Source of the DNA: an uncultured Collinsella sp.
GTDB taxonomy: Bacteria > Actinomycetota > Coriobacteriia > Coriobacteriales > Coriobacteriaceae
Direction of reading: 5' to 3'
Assembly (NCBI GenBank): GCA_900541175.1
Contig: UQIT01000017.1
Location: 1-43,954 of the forward strand
Length of the DNA: 43,954 nucleotides
Made by a program: the position numbers and the translations under genes. This document shows positions 8,519 to 16,764 of the stretch, piece after piece. The notes beneath the pieces were generated by a model, which was given only the letters and a program-made list of their open reading frames with translations, was not told the DNA's origin and made no database searches. Position 1 is the stretch's first letter; every line of letters begins with the position of its first letter.

Positions 8519-9457
8519 CTAGCGGGATTTCTGCCTGGTACTATCGAGATTCTGCCTCGCTGCTCGATAGCTCGAAGGAGTGCATCCCATTTGTTCTTTA
8601 AATACCTGGCCAAGATGGCTTGCTGTCGCAAAGCCGCATTGGCGCGCGACTGTCTGGACCGTTCGCGTGGTGTGTGCCAAAAGTTCGCAAGCACGGTTTA
8701 CGCGGTATGCGCGCAGATATGCCGCCGGGGTCGTTCCTGCGCAAGCTTCGATAATGCGGTAACACTCTCTTTCGCTTACGCCGGCTGCAGATGCCATCTG
8801 GGGCACATCTATAGCGGCTGCATAGTTTGCGCGGATATAGTCCAGGATTGCCTTGAACTGTACGTCGCGGTTGGTCATCCAAGAGGCGTTGTCGGAGGAA
8901 AAGAGCGGTTCGGCCTTGGCGTAAATCTGAATCCAGAGCTCTGACAAACTATTTCGAAGCGCCATCTCGTTCTGCGGTCGTTGAAGGTCGTGGTTAAAGG
9001 AACTCTTTAGCAAATCGATAAAGGGCATATCGTCGGGGTTGGTGGGCAACCATTTGAGCACATCGACGCCTCGACATTGCAGCAAAGGATTGATATAGCG
9101 CTTTTGAAGGCGTCCCGCGGGATCGCCGAGCATCGACGGCTGAAAGATATGCAACATTTGAATGGCTGGTGCCGAATTGGGTGATTGCAGCGTGCTGTGC
9201 AAAACGCCGCCGTTGATAAAGCCGGCGGACCCTTCCTCAAAGCGTACGTGCTCATGAGCCGCGCGCGTTCGATAGTCAATCGCTCCCTGCTCCATGTAGA
9301 AAAGCTCAACTTCGGAATGCCAGTGCCAGGGGACGGAATTGCCCGGATAGCGAGCGAATTCTGCGCGTTCGGCAATATAGGGCCAGTCTTCGGCGGTCTC
9401 GGGAAACGCTTCCTCGCGTCCTCCGCGGTGCAATTCTATGTGATCCATGTTTCGCAT
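8519..9457 (-). CDS. AraC-family regulator with N-terminal cupin
   Basis: A 312-residue transcription factor. The N-terminal half is a cupin-like sensor (PWHWHSEVELFYMEQGAIDY and GGVLHSTLQS), and the C-terminal hundred residues are the tandem AraC HTH (MASAAGVSERECYRIIEACA, then TVARQCGFATASHLGQVFKE and CTPSSYR). An in-frame ATG at 9448 is an equally good start. It lies upstream of the HAD phosphatase gene on the same strand, with about 56 nt between. The target is unknown. Confidence 0.88.
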   Translation of the reverse strand: MRNMDHIELHRGGREEAFPETAEDWPYIAERAEFARYPGNSVPWHWHSEVELFYMEQGAIDYRTRAAHEHVRFEEGSAGFINGGVLHSTLQSPNSAPAIQMLHIFQPSMLGDPAGRLQKRYINPLLQCRGVDVLKWLPTNPDDMPFIDLLKSSFNHDLQRPQNEMALRNSLSELWIQIYAKAEPLFSSDNASWMTNRDVQFKAILDYIRANYAAAIDVPQMASAAGVSERECYRIIEACAGTTPAAYLRAYRVNRACELLAHTTRTVQTVARQCGFATASHLGQVFKEQMGCTPSSYRAARQNLDSTRQKSR

Positions 9458-9482
9458 GGCATCAGTATAAAGCGCGATGGGC

Positions 9483-9692
9483 TTAGATTGCTCTTGCCTG
9501 TTCGGGGAACGCCTTGTCTAGGGATGCTTGGAGCTTTTCGAAGGATGCTCGTAAGTTGAGGCTCTGATCGGCTGAGCGCTTGGTTTTTGTGGTGGGGGAG
9601 TCGAGGAGACCGTTTCTCTGTGTCGGGGGGAAGGAGAAAAGGTTTGCATGATTTAGGGATGGCTGCTGTGCTGCGTCATTGGAAGAATGCAT
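9483..9692 (-). CDS. Small hypothetical protein (69 aa), uncertain
   Basis: The open frame starts at the ATG at 9692, with GAGGAGG upstream inside the end of another open frame (9695-9889), only 2 nt after that frame's stop. The product is hydrophilic, with a C-terminal stretch that could be helical (RASFEKLQASLDKAF). I do not recognise a family. The tight stop-start junction looks like translational coupling and is the main reason to list it. It may instead be the tail of a decayed two-gene unit. Confidence 0.35.
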   Translation of the reverse strand: MHSSNDAAQQPSLNHANLFSFPPTQRNGLLDSPTTKTKRSADQSLNLRASFEKLQASLDKAFPEQARAI

Positions 9693-9694
9693 GC

Positions 9695-9889
9695 TTATGC
9701 GGCCTCCTCGATGTCCACCAAAAGGTTGCGCACAGGGTGTGCTGCTAGGTCCCGTGCGTTGGCAGTATTATGCAGCGGACCGTTCAAAGAAGCGCTAAAG
9801 AAAGGCTTAACCTGGTTTGGTGTTACGATGAAACCGCAGGTCAAGGCTATTGAGTAACACTCTTGAAAGGTTTTGAGCTTAAGGGCTTT
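9695..9889 (-). pseudogene. Open-frame remnant upstream of the 69-aa ORF
   Basis: A 64-codon frame lies open between TAG at 9890-9892 and TAA at 9695-9697. It has no ATG or GTG start. Its translation looks protein-like (for example LTCGFIVTPNQVKPFF and HPVRNLLVDIEEAA), and its end carries the ribosome site for the next frame. It is best read as the 3' end of a truncated gene. The family is not recognised. A 13-mer inside it, AAACCGCAGGTCA at 9831-9843, recurs at 27979-27991. Confidence 0.3.
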
Positions 9890-9946
9890 CTAAGGTTTGT
9901 GGCGCGGATGTGGCTCGCCTGTGTGGGGCGTGTGGACGACTCGTTC

Positions 9947-10936
9947 CTAGCGCTGCGGTGCGGCGGCGCGTACTTGTTCGATGACCTTTTCCATCGTGCC
10001 GTCGATGCGGTCTTTTTTGAGCTCGCATTCCCAGATGGTTATGGGTGTCCAGCCCATTTGGGTGAGTGCGTTGATGGCTGCTCGGTCGCGCTCGACGTTG
10101 CGACGGAACTTTGCCTCCCAAAACTCAACGTTGCGCTTGGGCTGGCTAGGATTGCATTTGGGGCAGCGGTGCCAAAAGCAGCCGTTGACGAAGATGGCAA
10201 TCTTGCGGCCGGGGAAGGCGATGTCGGGCTTGCCGGGAACCTTCCATTCCAGACGGTATCCCGTAAGGCCCGCTGCCCGCAGGCGCTGGCGAACGAGCAG
10301 CTCGGGTTTGGTGTTCGCACGCTTGTTGCCCTTCATGGACTTTTTTATAGCGGCGCGACGACGCACCAGTTCGCGCTCGTCAGCGGAGAGGTCCGAGGTA
10401 TCGATGCCGTCGAGCAGACTGGGCTTGGGACGCTTCTTGCTGCGGCGCTTAGGTGCGCGCTTGGGCTTGGTGGCGGGTTTGTCGGCTGTGTTGGGCGCGG
10501 CGTCATCGGCGGCGCCGTTGGCCTCAAGCCGGTCTTCTTTTAACTCAATCAGAGCATCAATGAGTCCCTTGTCGGCGGGCATCCATTCCACCGTGGCAAG
10601 TGAGGTGCGCGGAATCCAGCGGATATCGAGCTGGCGGTCGTGCTTCTGGGGCTCATCGGATTCTTTAGCCAGCGAGCAGTAGTAACACTCCATCGAGAGA
10701 TGGAAATCGGGGTAGTCGTACTCAACGGTGTAGAAATCGCGTAGGTTGGTGACTTTTACCTGCAACTCTTCCATGAGCTCGCGGCGCACGGCGTCTTCGG
10801 GTGTCTCGCCGCGCATGAGCTTGCCGCCCGGGAACTCCCAAAGTCCCTGCATGTCGCCGTAGCCGCGCTGCACGGCAAGCAGCTCGTCAGATCCTTCCTT
10901 GCGAATGATCCCAGCGGCAACATGAACAGTCTTCAA
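9947..10936 (-). CDS. Nudix hydrolase fused to a Vsr-type endonuclease
   Basis: A 329-residue two-domain protein. Residues about 1-135 are a MutT-like Nudix domain with the box GGKLMRGETPEDAV followed by RRELMEELQ. A basic linker rich in Lys, Arg and Pro follows (about 150-200). Residues about 215-329 match the very-short-patch-repair endonuclease fold: NTKPELLVRQRLRAAG, PGKPDIAFP (catalytic Asp), FVNGCFWHRCPKC, then RNVERDRAAINAL and GWTPITIWECEL. The start is TTG at 10936, after AGAGAGGA. Nudix domains sanitise oxidised nucleotides and Vsr nicks T:G mismatches, so the fusion suggests DNA maintenance. No cytosine methylase gene lies nearby. Confidence 0.85.
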   Translation of the reverse strand: MKTVHVAAGIIRKEGSDELLAVQRGYGDMQGLWEFPGGKLMRGETPEDAVRRELMEELQVKVTNLRDFYTVEYDYPDFHLSMECYYCSLAKESDEPQKHDRQLDIRWIPRTSLATVEWMPADKGLIDALIELKEDRLEANGAADDAAPNTADKPATKPKRAPKRRSKKRPKPSLLDGIDTSDLSADERELVRRRAAIKKSMKGNKRANTKPELLVRQRLRAAGLTGYRLEWKVPGKPDIAFPGRKIAIFVNGCFWHRCPKCNPSQPKRNVEFWEAKFRRNVERDRAAINALTQMGWTPITIWECELKKDRIDGTMEKVIEQVRAAAPQR

Positions 10937-11084
10937 CAGGAGTCCTCTCTCAACGTCAACACGTGGCAGGGTAGCTACCCGTACCTTACACAACGGTAAG
11001 GCAAGCGTAAGCCATATCGATGGTAGCCGACTCGTCTTCTTGCGACTATAGATGCCGTAGACTAATTGCAAGAAAGGACTCGGT

Positions 11085-11870
11085 ATGCAAACCACGCACA
11101 TGGCGACCCCGGTACTGGAGGTCGCGCATCTCGAAAAGGTATATGGAGCGCTGGGCAACGTGACCCGCGCGCTCAACGACGTCAGCTTTACCGTCAACCG
11201 CGGTGAATTCGTCGGCATCATGGGCGCTTCGGGCTCGGGCAAGTCGACGTTGCTCAACTGCGTGTCGACCATCGATAGCGCCACAAGTGGCACGATCCGC
11301 ATCAACGGGCAGGACGTGACGCGCATGAAGCAGGCTAAGCTTTCGCAGTTCCGCCGCGAGGAGCTCGGCTTTATCTTCCAGGACTCCAACCTGCTCGATA
11401 CGCTCACGGCACGCGAGAACATCGCCCTGCCGCTCACCATCGCCCGCACAAACTCGGCAGAGATCTCGACCCGAGTGCAGGATGTGGCCGCGCGTCTGTC
11501 CATTAGTCAGGTGCTCGACAAGTATCCCTACCAGATGTCCGGCGGTCAGCAGCAGCGCGTTGCCGCGGCTCGTGCGCTCGTCACCGACCCCACCATGATC
11601 ATGGCCGACGAGCCTACCGGCGCCCTCGATTCCAAGAGCGCTCGCCTGCTGCTCGAGAGCCTGGAGGCCCTGAATCGCCGCCTGCGCGCCACGGTGCTCA
11701 TGGTCACGCACGATAGCTTTGCCGCCAGCTACACGAGCCGTGTGCTGTTTATCCGCGACGGCAAGATCTTCACCGAGCTGCGCCGCGGCGACACCGACCG
11801 CCGAGAGTTCTTCGACCGCATTATGGAGGTCGTTGCCATGATGGGCGGTGAGGGCTCCGATGCTCTGTAA
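11085..11870 (+). CDS. ABC transporter ATPase (BceA/MacB-like, antimicrobial-peptide type)
   Basis: A 261-residue cytoplasmic ATPase. Walker A is GASGSGKST, the signature is MSGGQQQR, and Walker B is MIMADEPTGALD, all typical of the MacB/LolD/BceA group that powers FtsX-type permeases. GAAAGGAC lies upstream of the ATG at 11085. The permease gene overlaps its last 11 nt, so the two are co-translated. The pair resembles BceAB peptide-resistance transporters, but the BceRS two-component genes usually found beside them are absent. Confidence 0.92.
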   Translation: MQTTHMATPVLEVAHLEKVYGALGNVTRALNDVSFTVNRGEFVGIMGASGSGKSTLLNCVSTIDSATSGTIRINGQDVTRMKQAKLSQFRREELGFIFQDSNLLDTLTARENIALPLTIARTNSAEISTRVQDVAARLSISQVLDKYPYQMSGGQQQRVAAARALVTDPTMIMADEPTGALDSKSARLLLESLEALNRRLRATVLMVTHDSFAASYTSRVLFIRDGKIFTELRRGDTDRREFFDRIMEVVAMMGGEGSDAL

Positions 11871-14070
11871 ACTCGCTTGGGGCAACGTCCGCCGCGCCGG
11901 CCGCGACTACCTCGTCTACTTGCTGACGCTCACCCTGGGCGTCACGGTCTTCTATGCCTTTAACACCATCTCGATGCAGGTCGACATCGCCGGAATCGAT
12001 GAAGAGGGCTTGGCGCAGGTTATGGGCAGCATGCTCGGCGACCTGACGTACTTTTTGGCCGGTGTCATGGCTTTTTTGATGGTGTACGCCAATAACTTCA
12101 TCATGAAACGCCGCAAAAAGGAGTTTGGCCTGTACCAGGTGCTCGGCATGGGGCGCGGGCGCGTCGCCACGATCATGGCGCTCGAGACCGTGATAGTATC
12201 GGTCGTGGCCTTTGTCGCCGGCATTGTGCTGGGTGTGGGACTCTCCCAGCTCATGACGTTCTTTACGGCCTCGCTCTTTAAGACACAGATCGCCAATTTC
12301 CACTTCTTTTTCTCGATGCATGCGTTCAATCTGACCCTTGCCTGCATGCTCGTAATGTTTGTGCTCACGCTACTGCTGAACCTCCGCGCCGTGCGTCGTA
12401 CCAAACTCATCGAGCTTATGGGTGCCGAGCGTCGCAACGAGAGCATCAAGACACGCAACCCCTGGATCGCGATTGCCATCTTTGCCGTGGGTGCGGTGCT
12501 TGTGGGCGTGGCCTATTACCGTCTGCTACGTGATGGGTTCCCGCTAACCGCGACGGATAGCAAGCTGCAAGAGGCCATGAACCAGTTTGGTATTACGACC
12601 GCTATGGTTACCGTGGGCACCTTTGCCCTGTTCTGGGGACTCTCGGGCATGCTCATCAAGCTGCTGCAGAGCCTGCGCGGCGTGTATTGGCGCGGCCTCA
12701 ACATGTTTACCGTGCGCCAGCTTGCGGCCAAGGTCAACACGGTGTGCTTTTCGATGGGCGTCATCGCGATGCTCCTGTTTTTGGCCATCACCTCGGTGAC
12801 GTGCGGTATGTCGATTGCCAATGTGATGAACGAAAACCTGGAGCGCTATAACCCTGTTGACGTGTCTCAGACGTATGTCTATTACACGCCCGATACGCTC
12901 GACTACTACAAAGGGTACAAAGGGTATGCCAATCCGTCTGAGGCCGATCGCATGGTGTTGGCCGATACAACGGTCGATTTGTACCCTGCATGGCACGGCA
13001 AGGGCAAGTCGGCGGACAACAACGACGAGACCGGCAAGAAGGTCGATATCGCCGATGTTGCCGGTGAGCATGTGCAGATCGATTCGTATCTGAGTTACCC
13101 ATTTGGCGGCTCGAATCCTTCGGTGACCCCAAGTGAGATGTGCAAGATCATGGGCGAAAAGCTTCCCAAGGCGTTCGGGGGTAGCAATGCCGATACGATG
13201 GGTCTGTTTGTGACGCCGGCGAGCCAGTACAACAAACTGCGTCAGATGATGGGCGAGGAGCCGGTGCACATTGGCCGCGACCAGTACTTGCTCACGTGTG
13301 ATATGGGCGGCGAGCTGGTCGACCTGTACACCAAGTATATGGCTGGCGGCCATGCCCTTACCTTGGGCGGGCATACGCTCAAGCCCGCAACCGATAAGTC
13401 GGACGAAGATACGGCGGCCATCGCCAACTCGGCGATGGGCAGTAATCCGGGTACCGTCGTCGTTGCCGACGAGCTGTTGTCCCAGCTTAATCTGCAGCCG
13501 TATTCCAGTAGCCTGCTCGTTAACTACAAACAGGGAATGGATACGACTGAGGCAGACGAGAGCATTAAAAACACTGTGCTCGACAATCTGCTCGTTGACG
13601 GCAAGGAGCCGGGGTCGTGGGGAATCTTCATCACACGCTCCGAGATGTACACGCAAGCAGCGCAAATGAACGGTCTTATTAGCTACCTAGCCATCTACAT
13701 CGGCTTTGTATTGGTCGTTGCATGCGCGGCGATTCTGTCGATCCAGCAACTCTCCAACGTGGCCGACGGCAGCCGCAGCTATCGCGTGCTGGCGCAGATC
13801 GGCTGCGACGACCGCCAGATCCGCCATTCGGTGATGGCGCAGCAAGCGGTATTCTTCCTGTTCCCGCTGGCGGTGGGCTTGGCGCACTCCTTTGTGGCAC
13901 TTAAGGTGATCATCGAGCTGGTGAGCATATTCGGAAATATGAGCATCGGCGGCACCGTGGGCCTCACCTGTGCAATCTTCCTGGCAGCATACGGTGGCTA
14001 CTTCCTGGTGACCTACCTCATGAGCGCCGGCATGGTACAAGCTGCTATCGCCACCCGCTACAGCGAGTAA
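11860..14070 (+). CDS. ABC transporter permease, FtsX family (BceB-like)
   Basis: A 736-residue membrane protein. Several TM helices occupy the N-terminal 310 residues (for example DYLVYLLTLTLGVTVFYAF and FLAGVMAFLMVYANNF). A large soluble extracytoplasmic region spans about 330-600, and a C-terminal FtsX-like block of TM helices follows (GLISYLAIYIGFVLVVACAA, then SIQQLSNVADGSRSYRVLAQ). The 10-TM layout with one big loop before the last helices is that of BceB, which recognises peptide antibiotics. The ATG at 11860 overlaps the ATPase stop. The substrate is not known. Confidence 0.9.
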   Translation: MLCKLAWGNVRRAGRDYLVYLLTLTLGVTVFYAFNTISMQVDIAGIDEEGLAQVMGSMLGDLTYFLAGVMAFLMVYANNFIMKRRKKEFGLYQVLGMGRGRVATIMALETVIVSVVAFVAGIVLGVGLSQLMTFFTASLFKTQIANFHFFFSMHAFNLTLACMLVMFVLTLLLNLRAVRRTKLIELMGAERRNESIKTRNPWIAIAIFAVGAVLVGVAYYRLLRDGFPLTATDSKLQEAMNQFGITTAMVTVGTFALFWGLSGMLIKLLQSLRGVYWRGLNMFTVRQLAAKVNTVCFSMGVIAMLLFLAITSVTCGMSIANVMNENLERYNPVDVSQTYVYYTPDTLDYYKGYKGYANPSEADRMVLADTTVDLYPAWHGKGKSADNNDETGKKVDIADVAGEHVQIDSYLSYPFGGSNPSVTPSEMCKIMGEKLPKAFGGSNADTMGLFVTPASQYNKLRQMMGEEPVHIGRDQYLLTCDMGGELVDLYTKYMAGGHALTLGGHTLKPATDKSDEDTAAIANSAMGSNPGTVVVADELLSQLNLQPYSSSLLVNYKQGMDTTEADESIKNTVLDNLLVDGKEPGSWGIFITRSEMYTQAAQMNGLISYLAIYIGFVLVVACAAILSIQQLSNVADGSRSYRVLAQIGCDDRQIRHSVMAQQAVFFLFPLAVGLAHSFVALKVIIELVSIFGNMSIGGTVGLTCAIFLAAYGGYFLVTYLMSAGMVQAAIATRYSE

Positions 14071-14111
14071 CCTGCCTAGCGAAAAGTAAAATCATCGCAG
14101 GTTGAGCATAA

Positions 14112-14259
14112 GTCAGCGAAAGCGCCCCTAGGTGAGCAAGGTGACGTGAAAGAGGAGGGAAGCGTACTTTGGGTACGCGACCGACGATTGAACGTCAGAT
14201 TGCCGCTTAGGGGCGCTTGTAGCGTCGAACCGTTACGCGGTTTGGTAAAACCGCGTAAC
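14112..14259 (-). repeat. 3'-end structured element, copy A (with companion hairpin)
   Basis: Read along the luxR strand, it begins directly after the stop codon with a 12-bp hairpin GTTACGCGGTTT / AAACCGCGTAAC (14232-14243, 14248-14259). A long stem-loop follows, with arms TAGGGGCGCTT (14208-14218) and AAGCGCCCCTA (14120-14130), an inner helix TGACGT/ACGTCA (14142-14147, 14192-14197) and an apical helix GCGTAC/GTACGC (14162-14167, 14173-14178). Copies B (about 19778-19880) and C (32271-32418) share the layout and loop sequence. Confidence 0.75.
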
Positions 14260-14260
14260 T

Positions 14261-15226
14261 TCATCGCTTCCAGAAGTGGAGGATGAGCGTGGTGCGATTT
14301 TGCTGCTCGGTTTTGACCAGGATGTTGTGGATGTGGGTCTTGACGGTGCCCACAGCAAGGAAGAGTTCGTCAGCGATCTCTTGGTTCGACTTGCCCAGTA
14401 CGACCAGACGCATAACCTCGGTCTCGCGGTTGGAGAGCTTGTAGGCGTTGCGATAGAAGGGCATCTGCTCTTCGATGTGTCGATCAAGATCGCTGACGTT
14501 CTTTTCCTCGGGCGCCTCCTGCATGCGGATTGAAAGCACGTGGTAGGAGTAGATAATCAACAGAATCGCAAAGTAGCACGCAAAGAAGTTCTCGCTAAAG
14601 TTGCGCTCGGACAGATATAGCTGCAGCCAAGAGGGTGCCAGACTCATGGGGATGACCAGGATGTTGTAGAAATCCTCGGCAACGATGCAACCGACCAGAA
14701 TAGCGCCGATAATCAGGTGCTTTCGCTGGTTGTTGACGCGTGCCTTCAGCTCAACCTTTGTACTCTTATGAGCCGTCCATAAGATATACAGTCCCACAAA
14801 GACAAGGAATGCCTGGCGTATCGTGTAGTAGATCCACTGACGCATGGGGCCGGAGGGGACTGCGACGATAGCCAGCGACTCGCACAGCAAAAACGTTAAG
14901 ACGGGGATAGCGAACTGCTTTTTAGAATGCTTATCGAGCAAGTCCATGGCAATCAGCCAAATAAAAGCCTGTGAAGCGGTCGCCACAAGGGTCCGCAACA
15001 CAGGCATGGTAATTGAGTAATAGTCGCTGGCCGGAAAACTCTCGTTTTGCAACGTGTATTCAAAAAAGAAGATCTCAGTCATTTCGATGGCGTAGCAAAT
15101 AAAAACGCCACTGCCATAGATAAAGAAGCGTCGACGGGACGAGGCATAGGCGGCAAGCGAAAGCACTGCCGTCACAATACAGATTACGAGTATCGCTTGG
15201 GTATAGAAGAACATGAGTGTGTCCAT
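14261..15226 (-). CDS. Membrane-bound LuxR-type regulator (AguR-like)
   Basis: A 321-residue one-component sensor. About seven hydrophobic helices fill residues 1-240 (for example TQAILVICIVTAVLSLAAYA, RTLVATASQAFIWLIAMDLL and ENFFACYFAILLIIYSYHVL), followed by a LuxR HTH (LSNRETEVMRLVVLGKSNQE, then VGTVKTHIHNILVKT). AguR of Lactococcus and Enterococcus, which senses agmatine, has this architecture and the same position beside the carbamoyltransferase gene; that assignment is by analogy. It is divergent from ptcA. A paralogue of similar length and layout lies at 22051-23043. Confidence 0.87.
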   Translation of the reverse strand: MDTLMFFYTQAILVICIVTAVLSLAAYASSRRRFFIYGSGVFICYAIEMTEIFFFEYTLQNESFPASDYYSITMPVLRTLVATASQAFIWLIAMDLLDKHSKKQFAIPVLTFLLCESLAIVAVPSGPMRQWIYYTIRQAFLVFVGLYILWTAHKSTKVELKARVNNQRKHLIIGAILVGCIVAEDFYNILVIPMSLAPSWLQLYLSERNFSENFFACYFAILLIIYSYHVLSIRMQEAPEEKNVSDLDRHIEEQMPFYRNAYKLSNRETEVMRLVVLGKSNQEIADELFLAVGTVKTHIHNILVKTEQQNRTTLILHFWKR

Positions 15227-15480
15227 CTGTCACCGTCCTGTCTCATTTTGATCCCTTATGGAGCCCGCTATATCCCCCGGGTATACATGCCTCCGCCGGT
15301 CGTTCCATTGCGGATTAAACGCCAAGAAACAGCATAGCCGTATACCGTTCGCGGTTCCAGACGGTAAACCCCCTGTAAACTCTTGACCTGCGGGTTTATA
15401 TTGGATTAGAGAGGGTGTAACTCCGTGAACGGTCTTTAATCCCGAATAAACTAGGTAAAAATTGCATACGGGTGAATGAT
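15227..15480. promoter_or_regulatory. Divergent promoter region between luxR and ptcA
   Basis: This gene-free stretch must hold both promoters. It contains GTATACCGTT at 15340-15349, which recurs at 29089-29098 in the other luxR/aguA gap, and a related GGGTATACATG near 15279-15289. TTGACC near 15384 is a candidate -35 box, but no convincing -10 sits at the right spacing. Assignment of the shared motif to a LuxR operator is inference. Confidence 0.45.
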
Positions 15481-15539
15481 GGTCTTGTCAACACGAGGCG
15501 TGATGTTCGAGCGCCTCATAGTTAATAGTCGGCAAGACC
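15481..15539 (+). ncRNA. Structured leader upstream of ptcA
   Basis: Just before the ptcA ribosome site, GGTCTTG (15481-15487) pairs with CAAGACC (15533-15539) and encloses a second helix, GAGGCG (15495-15500) / CGCCTC (15512-15517). The result is a compact 59-nt structured leader. It matches no riboswitch family that I recognise. It could be a regulatory leader or only an RNA-stabilising 5' end. Confidence 0.45.
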
Positions 15540-15557
15540 GGCGGAAAGGAAATCGAT

Positions 15558-16631
15558 ATGGCACTGCCTAAGGATTTCATCGACACCAACGACTTCACCA
15601 AAGAGCAGATCCTGGCTATCGAGGATCTTGGCCTGGCAATGAAGAAGGCCATCAAGGTTGACGGTTATTATCCGCACCTGCTCCGTAACAAGAGCCTTGG
15701 CATGATCTTCCAGCAGGTCTCCACCCGCACCCGTCTTTCCTTCGAGACTGCTATGACCGACCTCGGCGGCCATGCTCAGTTCTATGGCCCTGGCACCATC
15801 CAGCTCGGCGGTCACGAGTCCCTGGGCGACACCGCTCGCGTTATGGGCTCGCTGCTCGATATCATGATGGCTCGCGTTGACCGTCACAAGGACGTCGTCG
15901 GCCTCGCCGAGGGCTCCGCTGTGCCCGTCATCAACGGCATGTCCGAGTTCAACCATCCCACGCAGGAGATGGGCGATCTCATGACCATGCTCGAGAACCT
16001 CCCCGAGGGCAAGAAGATCGAGGACTGCACCCTGGCCTTCATCGGCGACGCCACCCAGGTCTGCGTCTCCCTCATGTTCATCGCCTCCAAGGTCGGCATG
16101 AAGTTTGTCCAGTTTGGACCTAAGGGCCACCAGATTCCCGACGGCGGCCTGCACGTTGGCACCGTCGAGGAGCGCGCCGAGTTCGGCAAGCAGATGATGG
16201 CCATCGCCGAGGAGAACTGCAAGGTCTCCGGCGGCTCGGTTGTCATCTCCGACGACATCGAGTGCATCAAGGGCGCCGACTTCATCTACACCGACGTGTG
16301 GTATGGCCTGTACGACGAGGAGGTCTCGGGCGAGAACTACATGGACGTGTTCTATCCCAAGTATCAGGTCACCATGGACATGATGAACTTCGCCGGCCCC
16401 AACTCCAAGTTCATGCACTGCCTGCCGGCCACCCGCAATGAGGAGGTCGTCGACGAGGTCATGGACGATCCCGAGCGCTCCCTGTGCTGGGTCGAGGCCG
16501 AGAACCGCAAGCACTCCATCCGCGCTCTTCTTGCCGCCCTGGGCAAGCGCACTCCGCTCAACGACGAGGGTGTCGAGTACTCCGCCAAGGCTGAGCTCCA
16601 CGCCGCTCTCGAGGCTCTCGAGCAGCTCTAA
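15558..16631 (+). CDS. ptcA: Putrescine carbamoyltransferase
   Basis: Converts N-carbamoylputrescine and phosphate to putrescine and carbamoyl phosphate in the agmatine deiminase pathway. The 357-residue sequence shows the carbamoyl-phosphate loop STRTRLSFETAM, then FNHPTQEMGD and MHCLPATRNEEVVDEV, the transcarbamylase signatures. The YGPGTIQLGGHESLGDTARV segment and the C-terminal helical extension favour PTC over ornithine carbamoyltransferase, as does its location next to agmatine deiminase and an AguR-like gene. GGAAAGGA precedes the ATG at 15558. It is also called aguB. Carbamate kinase, the usual partner, is missing from the window. Confidence 0.92.
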   Translation: MALPKDFIDTNDFTKEQILAIEDLGLAMKKAIKVDGYYPHLLRNKSLGMIFQQVSTRTRLSFETAMTDLGGHAQFYGPGTIQLGGHESLGDTARVMGSLLDIMMARVDRHKDVVGLAEGSAVPVINGMSEFNHPTQEMGDLMTMLENLPEGKKIEDCTLAFIGDATQVCVSLMFIASKVGMKFVQFGPKGHQIPDGGLHVGTVEERAEFGKQMMAIAEENCKVSGGSVVISDDIECIKGADFIYTDVWYGLYDEEVSGENYMDVFYPKYQVTMDMMNFAGPNSKFMHCLPATRNEEVVDEVMDDPERSLCWVEAENRKHSIRALLAALGKRTPLNDEGVEYSAKAELHAALEALEQL

Positions 16632-16657
16632 GCCTCAAGGCTTCTAAAAGCACGTTT

Positions 16658-16743
16658 GCGGGCGGCGGATGCTCGTCTCCTGCCGCCCGCTCACCGAGGC
16701 CCAAGCAATTGCCTTAATACCTTAGGGCCTCGGATCTGTCCAA
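16658..16743 (+). terminator. Two GC-rich hairpins between ptcA and antiporter gene
   Basis: GCGGGCGGC/GCCGCCCGC (16658-16666, 16682-16690) is followed by CCGAGGCCC/GGGCCTCGG (16694-16702, 16735-16743). Neither has a T tract, so they may slow or process the transcript rather than end it. The second ends about 20 nt before the antiporter start. Confidence 0.5.
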
Positions 16744-16764
16744 GACTGAGCGAAGGAGCTCATC

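Noticed and set aside
10937..11503. N-terminal extension of the Nudix-Vsr frame
   Set aside because: It overlaps the ABC ATPase gene on the other strand; the Nudix domain begins right at the TTG with AGAGAGGA upstream.
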